Source of the DNA: Sphaerolaimus hirsutus
Lineage: Eukaryota; Nematoda; Chromadorea; Monhysterida; Sphaerolaimidae
Assembly (NCBI GenBank): GCA_964036195.1
Contig: OZ038456.1
Location: 1,426,001-1,490,000 of the forward strand
Direction: 5' to 3'
DNA: 64,000 bases
The notes under the pieces were generated by a model that was not told the DNA's origin, made no database searches, and worked only from the letters and a program-made list of their open reading frames with translations. Below are positions 46,676-57,266 of this stretch, piece after piece (within the stretch, counting starts at the first letter, position 1; each line of letters starts with the position of its first letter). The position numbers and the translations under genes were made by a program.

Positions 46676-49600
46676 TAGGGATGGAAAAAAAACGTTTTTT
46701 TCAATGACCCTGTTTTGAAAAAAACAACAACGGTTTTTTAAATAAAAAAAAGGTTGTTTTTTTAAATTAAAACGGGTTTTTTCAAAAGCTCCAGATATGG
46801 TTATGAGTCAACATATACAGGTACATTAGACAACTGGCAGTACTTTGTGATGTTATATATAGCCACAGAATGGCTGTGGAGCCATGGGATAGCATTATAA
46901 GTTGTGATTTATGTCAAAAATATCCGTTTTATGTTGACTTCTTACATATATCGCCTTTTGTCGAATGTTCGTGACTTCAAGTGAAGTTGGGCATGGAAAA
47001 GTAGTTAAATAAGGTTATAAGAGCAGGCAAATACATTGGCAGTGATGTATCACACTGTGCAGCTATATGGGGGCACATTGGCTTGATATTATATACTACA
47101 CTAACATATCACGGCTTATTATGACACAATAGCATGAACAAATGGACGGTTTCACACTAAAAATGCCTCAAAACCAATGAAAACAACCACCAATGGAAAT
47201 GGGCATGTGAAATTACGCGCTTGTGTGAGCAAAAGTGGGTGTCCAAAAATTGTAAAATTTCAAAAATTTTAAGCGTAAATGTCTATGTAGTACACTTAAT
47301 GAATTTATGTAGAGGGTTGTTTACACTTCCGAGCTTACAATAATTTAAACATTTCAGTTCTACTTCGACGTTGGTTTTGGGCGATTCGGTGATCGAACGT
47401 GGCGTTGACGTTTTCGGCTACGTCGCTGCGCTACGTCGGCAACGTGGCAACGTGCATTTCCGTTTTTCCGGTGCCCCATTGTGTTATGTGTGTTTTTTTT
47501 TTGGCCAAGGAAAGGATTGGAGGTATTGAGGATCTGACACAAAGTTGACGCTGTGATGTAAATAGTTGTTTTTATTTGTTTAGAATTTTTTTTTTAATTA
47601 GGTAGTTTTTTTTAAGAAAGTGAGACAAGTGAATTGGCAACAATTTTAATTGTGACAGTTTAACTTAAAAGTATTTTTTCTAGTTCTACTAGCGGTTTAG
47701 ATTGCATAACAAAGTTTCAGTTATTTTCTCTAAGTAAAAAGAGTGACGCTGCAGTTACGTGTCGTAGTGCGTGAATGGTCAGTGATAACTGAGGGCACAT
47801 AGGTTGAATTTTGACTAACTTTCGCTGCAATTTTTGAAGTGCAGGCCGTGGCTATTTGATCTAGTATGTACTGTGCATTCCTGCATTTCCGAATTGGGAA
47901 ACAAAAGTTAATTTACAAGCGATTTTACAAAGGTACACTGATTATAGAGGTGCGATGATGATTGGTGTTGAAAATGAGAGGTAATTAAAAGAATCGAGTC
48001 TAACTCGACAGGCATGATCGCATGTCTAAATGCCTACTCCCTTGGCTTGTTGTGAGAACAGCCCAGTCCGCCGATCTCATCGAAACAAGCACCCATACAG
48101 TGACAAGTGTACTTATTTTTGAGTGAATTGAGCAGTTCGGTATTTTCGGGGTGTGGTTTTTGCACAGTGCGTATGGGATCAGAAAGCCGTGGCTGACTAA
48201 TTAACATTCTGGTAGCAGAGTGAGTGGTGTAGCAGCGAGAGTGGTCATTTTCGTGATAAGTGCTTTCGGTAGTTAATGGCTGTTGCGTTTCGGCATGTGG
48301 CAGTGGATTCACTTGAGTTTGTTTTTTAGTTTTTAAACTTCAAAAAGTCATGCAATCTAAACATGCATTTAAGCTACAAAGATTGAAATTTATAAACTTT
48401 CAAGTTGCCAATCATTTGCGTTCGTATTTCTATTAAGCGTTATACCGACTTCATATTCATTTTAACTTTAGGTTTGGTAGGGAATAGGTAAAACTCGAGT
48501 ATGTTAATTTTTATTTGATTTTATGTTTGCAACTTCGCTATTTTTTTATCTACCTAATCCTAGATTGATTTTTTTTTGTATTTCCCTTTCCCCTAGAAGA
48601 CTGATAACTTGACATTTGGATATTTAGGAATTTATGCAAATTTCGTGGTTGATCTTTATTATACAAAGAGATGAAATAATAAGCCACTTGTTTTTCCTGT
48701 TTTTTCCCCGAATATTTTGATAAGTGTAAAGGTGATCTGATTTGAGTGTGTATTTATTTTATCACCCCGGTGGAATTTCCGTTAAGCGTCTTTAAAACGG
48801 TACCGTAATTCATTTTTTTCTTGACAGTCAGTGTGAAAGTTAATTTCGTTCGCCTTACTGGTATCCTAATCTTATCATGGATTATCCCACTTACGACATT
48901 TTTTCGTTGTGCATTAATAATACGTGTGCTTCTTACGCTTTGGATATCAACGTCATTTTCGTTTATTATACACTCTTTTTGCTGATGGGATTACTGTTCG
49001 CGTGCTTATTTGTTTCGTTAATTGCCGTGTGTTTCCCCGTTCGTGGAGGTGGTTTTGGGATTTCGGTAGAGTTCGCTGAGTAAAATTTGAATCGCCCGCC
49101 ATTTTTTTCGCGCTAAAACAAGTTTTTATAGTATCTCGTGTGTTTTTCCTGTTCTTTTTATTCTTGTCGCATTCGTTCATTTTCTCATTTTTTCTATTTT
49201 TATCCTCGCTCTTGTTCCCAACCCGATTTTTGGATTTTTGGCGCGTGAATTCTTTGTGTTTTTGTGTAGTTGATCGACGTATCCTGTAAACTGACGCCGT
49301 GAATAATTTTAGGTATACCCGTTTTAAAATTCCGTGTGTCTGTAAAATCGTTTGTAAGCATGCTTCTCGTGGTATGTGGAAGTGTTGTCTGGACTTGGCT
49401 TATGTTGTTGCGTATAAAAGCGTACCGTAATTTAGAGTAGGGGTCGATTCAGTCGAAATTGCTTCGGTTTTATTTCTTGGAGTTTTTTCGAAGGTTTTGT
49501 GCCGCTGGTTAGAAACTCGCTCTCAGTGTGTTCCCTGTGTTCTAATTGAATGTGTGAATTCTGAGTCTAAAAATCGCCTAAAATAAAATCTCTTCTAAAA

Positions 49601-50033
49601 ACTTCGGACCCCTTGGTGTAAATTAGACATTCAACTAATTGCTGGTGCGTTGATAAAAACGCCATTCGCTAAAAAGCTAACTTAATTGACGTAGCGTACA
49701 CCTGTGATATTCACTTCGGTGAATTCACCATTGTGCGTTGCGAATTCAATCGGTAGTCGCTTTTCCGTTGCCTTACTTTGTCGCTCATCCAACGAGTAGG
49801 TGTGAGATCGGTAAAACTTGGCAGTTTGCCATAGTGGAATTTGGTTGAGTAAAAAGTAGCCGGTGAAAATTCATGACACTTGCGCACAAAAAAATTGCAA
49901 AATACTTAGTACTAAGCAAAGTGCTTAGTGCTTAGTAATGCAAAGTGCTTAGTACTAAAAAATTTTCTGCTGTTTTTTAATTAAAAAAACGTTTTTTTTT
50001 TTAACGGTTTAAAAAAGACACCGGCCATCCCTA
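46676..50033. mobile_element. hAT-like MITE (AAAACG family) split by a probable solo LTR
   Basis: Tips TAGGGATGG and CCATCCCTA are bounded by perfect CATTGTAC duplications (46668-46675 and 50034-50041). The ends match the short elements at 54776-55455 and 57916-58441. The 3.36-kb length is due to a 2.65-kb insertion at 47224-49878. Confidence 0.8.
47224..49878 (+). mobile_element. Probable solo LTR of an LTR retrotransposon
   Basis: The insert starts TGTGAGC, ends ATGACA and is flanked by CTTG on both sides, giving TG...CA ends with a 4-bp duplication. Comparison with empty copies at 54776 and 57916 shows that this block interrupts the word GCGCGCTTGCGCGC. Near its 3' part are TATAAAA (49413-49419) and, 165 bp on, AATAAA (49582-49587), the spacing expected of promoter and R-region poly(A) signal. 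No gag or pol is present. A 68-codon frame at 48877-49083 encodes one transmembrane segment (FVYYTLFLLMGLLFACLFVS); its significance is unknown. Confidence 0.55.
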
Positions 50034-50899
50034 CATTGTACAACAATAGATTGCGAAAATATCATGCAAAAGTTGGTAGCGCAGCTAAATTGGCGCGAAA
50101 GTTCACCCCAATCATGAAATTGTAGATAAGATTAGACAGTTCCTAAATGTTTTCATATTTTTTTGTGTCTCGCAATATGCAGGTAAAAAAATGTAATCGA
50201 AAAGGTGCACTTTTGCCAGCTAAGGAAGTGTGATGCAGTCAAAAACTATACTATAATTTTTGGATTACTAACCTAACCGTAAATCATGCAAAATAGTAAC
50301 CAGTGAAGCTGAAAACACATACATCCACTTTTCTTAGCTAATTCAATGCTCATATTTACCACATTGTCTGCGATATTTTTCTACGTGCCACTGCAATGGG
50401 CCCCCACACACTGGATGTCAACTGAATTCGTGTCAACTAAATGTCAACTGAATTTAAGTGATACTGTAATTTTAACTTATCTATCTGATAGAGCGTAGTG
50501 AATTTTACATCATGACACTTCATTTTCATTGTTCCTGTTAAGTGTGATGCTTTTTACACACTTCTTGTTTTACTCAATTGACACCGAGTTGACGCGAATT
50601 TGCAATGTCAACTAGTGTGTGGGCCCAATGAACAAAACGTAAACAAGAAAGTGCGAATGGAATTACGCTATTTATTTAGCAATCGAATTATACTCGATAG
50701 GGATTGCCAGATATTTTTATGTCTCTTTTTCAGAAACAGTCATCGTATTTCCTTTTTTTATTGCAGCCAAACTTTTCAGTACTGATTCACAATGATTTCA
50801 TGTATTTTACGATTTTTTGGCTGCAATATACCAGTTTACACTGGTTTATTGTTTTCACCTGTTTTGCGGTACTTTTGGAGTCAATGGTTCGACTTCTGC

Positions 50900-53640
50900 A
50901 TACTAGCGCGTAATTATAATCCATAATTATTTTTCTAAGCTTGTGTAAAGACTAGAAGGAATCCTAGAAGTATTTATTGAACTTTGTAATACAAGTGTAT
51001 ACCAAAATATGTCACTTCAATGTTCAGAATTCTCAGAATAAAAAAAATGTAATGCTGCAAGTTGTGGATTCAATCCACATTACTTTTTTTGAGCATTTTT
51101 ATATAGCTATAGAGGACATCACAAGGTCACAAGACTTATCTCTATAGCTGTATCTGTTGACGCTTTTGGCCCAACTATATTGAGGCCAGTTGAATCAACA
51201 ATGGTGTCATAAAATTTCTTTTACCCCCAAAAAGCAACACTAAAAAAGTGAAACACATAGATTTTTTCTAACTTCAAGTTACTGCAATTGCAGTGGTGAT
51301 GCCTCATATTTACAGGGCAAAATAAGTCTGGCATCTTCATACTTATGCAAAGACAAAAGTATGAGCCTTTGGGTAAACATCTATTCATGCCCTGGCCAAG
51401 CAAAGTGTGTGGGCAATTTCAGTCCAACCCCACTTGAAGCATGCGCTCAATCAAAGCTGATCTCATGCACACAGGAGCACCAAATGGCACATGCACATAA
51501 CATGGTGTAACGTGCATGGTTATATAGCCTTGGCACGGTTTGATTGCAATCCACACATTTCAATTTTAAATGGAACTAGGTGATTGCTTCAGACAGCTCC
51601 CACTTCCCCCAGCTCATATTTATTAGTTGTTCATGTGTCAGTAAGCTTGACATTTAGCATGTTTATGTATAGAGGAATACTTTTACAATGTGTTTACGCA
51701 TGCTGAACATTTAGTACAAATTTCCTTTATGCTTCAGTTACAACAACCAAGCATAAACATCCTTGTGTAGAAATATGAACAATTTATATTTTTCACTAAT
51801 AAAATAATCTTGTTTCCTCAGTTTCATTGGTTTCAATGCACCCCATGTCCATGCAAAATTAGATCAATTACTGGTATAGAAAAATGATAAAATAATTTTT
51901 TCATTTAAACGACACAAAGCATTCAACTGGCAGCCATTGTTCATGTTTTGTTTCCAGTAGCACACAAGTACCATGGCAGTACCTGGCTCCGCATGGTGAC
52001 AATAATTTTTAAAAGCCTTATTTTTCTAGCATGCAAGCAGAAGCTCCATGACTTTTTCAGCATGAATGAACATGTGCGCGTGTTTCTTTGAACTGAATTA
52101 ATCAATTGTTAAAGATATTCACAGAGGAAATATTGAATATTTTTATAGAAATAATTTATGTATCCAGAATTTGTTATCATGTATTTATGAAGGAATAAAT
52201 TCCCACAAGCATAGACATTTCACAGATCACTGCAGTAAAATTAGCCCATTCCCCCAACCATTTATTTGAGATAAAATCCTCATTCTGTGTGTTATCTCAT
52301 GCATCAAGCTGCAAATCAAGTTTGCATTTACATAAAAGAGCCCAGTAGCTGAATGGGATCTAACAGTGGAACTGTGCATGTCATGCCATATGTCTGCAAA
52401 TGCATGTGATCCCCCTGGTGCAATTATGGTCCCATCATGACCAGGGGCCAGTTCCGCAAGTGGTAGAGTGAAAAGGAAAACTTTGCTCTTCACTCTACTG
52501 TTTACTCTGCTCATTACTCTTTACTCTACTCTATACTTTTCCACTTGTGGAACCAGCACCGAGGGTCAGTCCCAAAGTGTCAACTGTGTATCCAAATCTT
52601 TTGTTTTGTATCCAAATCATATTTTTTGTATCCAAACATAATGTTTGATCATAAGATTTAAATACAAAACATAAGATTTGGATACACAGTTGACACTTTG
52701 GGACTTGCCCCTGGTGCTGGTTCCACAAGTGGAAAAGTAAAGAGTAGGGTAAAAAGAAAAGAGTAGAGTGAAGAGGAAAGTTTTCCTTTTTACTCTGACA
52801 CTTGCGGAACTGGCCCCAGTACAACTGCAGTATTATGTAATGCCTGGAACACTGATATTTGCAATGCCAATGATATCACATCTTTAGAAAAGTCATGCAA
52901 ACTGTTACATCCATTTCTGCAGTAGAAATCCATGGCTTTTTCCTAAACTCAAAAAATTATATTGAAAAAGCTGCAATATTTATCATTGCCGATTACATAA
53001 GATAAGAACGTCAATCGCTCATCCAACTAAACGTGACATCAATTATTCAGAGATCATGCAATGCATGCTTCATAAATTGGATTTTAAATTATTAAAAGAA
53101 ATTCAGAAGCCATGGCTTCACACATTACCTTAAATATCACCAGCGGCTTCAACTCATCTGACAAATAGGCACATGCATAAATATGATTAATTCCTCAACT
53201 GAAATAAATTGCATGTTTCTTACAGCAATGAACTGCAAAATTGATCTCACCCTGCCTGTAGGTAAAAATGCATGCAGACATATTTACATATCTACTCTAG
53301 CCCCCATTTCACTGTTTATATCATAACCTACAATCTACATGTGCATATGCATTTTGCCTGCAGCAGTGAATCCCACAGAAAGCTCCATGCAAGTTAAGGT
53401 TGTTATAAAAATATATTTCAGGGGTCTTGTAGATTTGGACCATGTGATAAATAGCTGAATTTTGGAGAGGGGTTAAATAAATAGATAGGCTTTTGCAAGG
53501 GGTTGAATACATAAAATATTAAAAATCACTGGGTGAAAACAGCCTAAAATCAAAATAAATATAAATGAATACATAAACTTCAAACTGTATTTAGTAAATA
53601 GTTGATTGAAATGACAAAAAAATAGTTCAATCAACTACTA
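50900..53640. other. Mostly single-copy AT-rich DNA without recognisable genes
   Basis: This is the longest stretch with few obvious repeats. The exception is a GGGGCCAGTTCCGCA-tipped compound element at about 52443-52817 that contains inverted TATCCAAATCTTATGTTTTG words. I see no exon pair with consistent phase. Confidence 0.4.
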
Positions 53641-53672
53641 CAAATTGGCTCAAAAAATGAATAAGGTACAAG

Positions 53673-54250
53673 TAGGGTTCAAACGGGATCCCGATCCCGA
53701 TCCCGAATCCCGTGAAATTCCGGGATTTAGCAGTCACGATCCCGATCCCGATCCCGAAACCCCAATCCCGATCCCGAAATCCAAAAATACCAATCCCGAT
53801 CCCGATCCCGATCCCGTAAACTTTCAAATCCCGATCCCGATCCCGAGAATCTCCCAAGTCCGGGATCCCGATCCCGGAAAAAATAGTGAAAATTATAAAC
53901 AGTGAAAAGATGACATTTTTGCGTGCAAAAATGTGAACGCAAACCCCCAGCGTCCATTTTATATCACTTTTCTGGCATCCAACAGTGTTTTGAGACCTTG
54001 ATGAACAACTGTGAATGCCAGAACAGTGACAAAAATCTCTATCCCTAGACCCCAATCCCGATCCCGAAAAAATGCCAATCCCGATCCCGATCCCGATCCC
54101 GTGACCCCAATCCCGGCCAATCCCGATCCCGATCCCGAAATCTCAAAATACCAATCCCGATCCCGATCCCGAAACCCCAATCCCGATCCCGAAATCTCAA
54201 AAAGTGAATCCCGATCCCGATCCCGAAAAGTCAATCCCGTTTGAACCCTA
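53673..54250. mobile_element. hAT-like MITE filled with GATCCC repeats
   Basis: Perfect 16-bp inverted tips (TAGGGTTCAAACGGGA) are bounded by perfect GGTACAAG duplications (53665-53672 and 54251-54258). CCGATCCCGATCCCGATCCC arrays occupy both flanks, in the same orientation, around a 150-bp unique centre. Confidence 0.88.
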
Positions 54251-54775
54251 GGTACAAGTACTGATTTTTCAAGGGCAACATCAGCAAAAACTCATAAAAT
54301 TAGCAAATGGCTAAAAATTGTGGCAAAATCGCTTAACAATTTCCCCACACATCATATAAATGACTGGGTTATTAGGGGGTGGGTTCAGAACCAAGCAGCC
54401 TAAATTTTCACCAGAAAATATATGAGACGTCCAATTCTAAAAGTCGACAAGTCCATTTTCCTACCCAAAACAGTTTTGCTCCGACCGAATGGAATTTTAT
54501 GGACACCCCTATTTTTCACATAACGTTGAGAGCAGGGGCTTAAAATTTGATACTTTATTGTCAACATATGGAACTTAATGGAAAACATGAGAGAACCAAA
54601 TTGGACACGCACCACAGGCCTCGAATTGGGTCTGAAACTTAAAATGCGATTTTTTCAAAATCGCATTTTGTGGACTTGTCGACTTTTAGAATTAGACGCC
54701 TCATATAGATTTTTAGCGTAGAGTATGGGATAGATAGCTAAATGGCATGTTAAGAACCCCCACCTCGCTCACAAC

Positions 54776-55455
54776 TAGGGTTGGAAAAAAACGTTTTTTT
54801 TAACTCGATGTTTTTTTTTAAACAACGTTGTTTTTTTTAAATAAAAAACGTTTTTTTTTAAAGCTCCCAGATATGACCTTGTGTCAACATATATAGGTAT
54901 ATCAGACAGTGGCAGTACTCTGTGATGTTATATATGACCATATAATGTCTGTGGAGCCATGGGATAGCATTATAAGTGGTGATTTGTGTCAAAAATATCC
55001 ATTTTTTGTCGACATATCGTTCGTATATCGCCTTATAGTCGAATGTTCGTGACTTCAGGTAAAGTTTGGCACGGAATAGTGATCAAACAAGGTTATAAAA
55101 CGAGGTTGTTACTTTGGGAGTGAAGTTACACACTGTGGAGGTACATGGAAGCACATTACCTCAATATTATATACTACAGCAACATATGACGGCTTTTTTA
55201 CCCATGGTAACACATAGAAATGGATGCTTTGATACTAAAAATGCCACAAAATCAATTAAAACAACCACCAATGTCAATTTGTGTGTGAAATTGCGCGCTT
55301 GCGCGCAAAAATTTTGCAAAATACCTAGTGCTTAGTACTAAAAATTTCGGTCAATGTTTTTTTTATAAAAAAAATATTTCGGACGTCATGTTTCTTCTTT
55401 TTTTTAGACGTTTTTTAAATAAAAAACGTTTAAAAAAAAACATCGGCCAACCCTA
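54776..55455. mobile_element. hAT-like MITE, AAAACGTTTT family
   Basis: Tips TAGGGTTGG and CCAACCCTA are bounded by perfect CTCACAAC duplications (54768-54775 and 55456-55463). AAAAACGTTTTTT words lie under each tip. The centre contains AGCTCCCAGATATGACC and GCGCGCTTGCGCGC, shared by all copies. Confidence 0.88.
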
Positions 55456-55608
55456 CTCACAACCTCCACAAGGCCTCTCAATACATTTTATGCAATATCA
55501 TTGCACTGCGCCGCGCCATTTTGCATGATAACTGCTGACTTAATAAATTAAAATCCCAAGAAAATATTGCACACGACGCAGATCTATTTGCTCAGAGCCA
55601 AGTAGTGT

Positions 55609-55808
55609 NNNNNNNNNNNNNNNNNNNNNNNNNNNNNNNNNNNNNNNNNNNNNNNNNNNNNNNNNNNNNNNNNNNNNNNNNNNNNNNNNNNNNNNNNNNN
55701 NNNNNNNNNNNNNNNNNNNNNNNNNNNNNNNNNNNNNNNNNNNNNNNNNNNNNNNNNNNNNNNNNNNNNNNNNNNNNNNNNNNNNNNNNNNNNNNNNNNN
55801 NNNNNNNN
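55609..55808. other. Assembly gap, 200 N
   Basis: The gap is exactly 200 unresolved bases between AT-rich DNA and a right-hand part of an ACGTTT-family element (about 55865-56010). Confidence 0.99.
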
Positions 55809-56014
55809 TTATGCATGCGGTGTTGAAAATATTTCAAATAAATAGCAGTTTTTCTATTTTGCATACGCTTTTTACGTTTTCCCTAGTACCCGGTATTTTA
55901 GTCAGGAAAACGTAACAAAACGTAATGGTATTTTTGAAAATCGTAAACGTAAATGTAAGTATATATACCCGAATAACCGGGTATTTCGGGTAACGTAAAT
56001 ACGTTTTCAATACA

Positions 56015-56340
56015 ATGACATCGATACAATCAGGGACGTATCCAGGATTTTTGAGCGGGGGGGGGCTGCTTGTTTACGGAGGCCATACAATGACATCGAT
56101 ACAATCAGGGACGTATCCAGGATTTTTGAGCGGGGGGGGGCTGCTTGTTTACGGAGGCCGGCGAGGGGGGGGGGCTCAGCCCCCCCCCCCCTAAAATTTT
56201 AGCTACATAGAGGCGGAATGGCGCCATTCCGTCACTATGTAGCTAAAATTTTAGGGGGGGGGGGGGCTGAGCCCCCCCCCCTCGCCGGCCTCCGTAAACA
56301 AGCAGCCCCCCCGCTCAAAAATCCTGGATACGTCCCTGGT
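56015..56340. repeat. Tandem duplication and giant hairpin in a GGACGTATCCAGG element
   Basis: A unit of about 72 bp (ACAATGACATCGATACAATC plus the element tip) is repeated twice at about 56015-56160. The rest is a near-perfect hairpin centred on GGCGGAATGGCGCCATTCCG (about 56213-56235) with poly-G and poly-C strands facing each other. Confidence 0.7.
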
Positions 56341-56483
56341 AGCGCCATTATGATTATGTGATATTTAAATTGCTGGTAAACCTGAAACAAATCTTTAGAA
56401 GCAACCGCAAAAACCCACAGCCAATGACCAACTAAATGGAAAAAGTTTTGATTGTGTAAATGTCAACTTAGAGATTAAATGAA

Positions 56484-57155
56484 ACAACGGTTGGAGAAAA
56501 AAAAACGTTTTTCAACGCCATGTTTGTTTTTTTAACACGTTCTTTTATTTTAAACGTTTTTTAAACGTTTTTTTTAAAGCTCCCAGATATGCCCTAGGTC
56601 AATATATATAAATAGGTATTTATATCAGAACACAAGTGACAATACTCCGTGATGTTATATATGACCATATAATGGCTGTGGAGCCATGGGATAGCATTAT
56701 AAGTGGTTATTTGTGTCAAAAATGTCCATTTTTTGTCGACATGTTCGTATATCGCCTTATAGTCGAATGTTCATGACTTCAAGTGAAGTTTGGCACGGAA
56801 TAGTGATCAAACAAGGTTATAAAAGGAGGTTGTTACTTTGGGAGTGATGTTACACACTGTGGGGGTACATGGAAGCATATTACCTGAATATTATATACTA
56901 CAGCAACATATGACAGCTTTTTTACCAATGGTAGCACATAGAAATGGATGTTTTAATACTAAAAATGCCATAAAACCAATGAAACAACCACCAATGTCAA
57001 TTTGTGTGAAATTGCGCGCTTGCGCGCAAAAATTTTGCAAAATACCTGGTGCTTAGTACTAAAGAATTTTTAACGTTTCGGACCTCGTGTTCATAAAAAA
57101 ACAACGTTTTTTTTAAAAATAAAACGTTTTAAAAAACATCGGGCAACCCTCAATC
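56484..57155. mobile_element. hAT-like MITE, AAAACG family, diverged copy
   Basis: The same central words as 54776-55455 (GCTCCCAGATATGCC, GGAGCCATGGGATAGC) and AAAACG-rich ends are present. Tips read GGTTGGAG and GGGCAACCCTC. No clean duplication was found, so this may be the oldest copy. Confidence 0.7.
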
Positions 57156-57266
57156 TAACTGTAAAAAAGGTAAACGTCAACTCAAAAAGTCAACTAACAG
57201 GAGACACAATTCCCCGCCCTCCCACAAAAATCAGTCAAAAAATCTCCTCAAACAACCCCATTACAG

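Noticed and set aside
53627-54244. Frames with repeated DRDRDRD or DPDPDPDP peptides
   Set aside because: They arise from GATCCC hexamer arrays in a hAT-like MITE.
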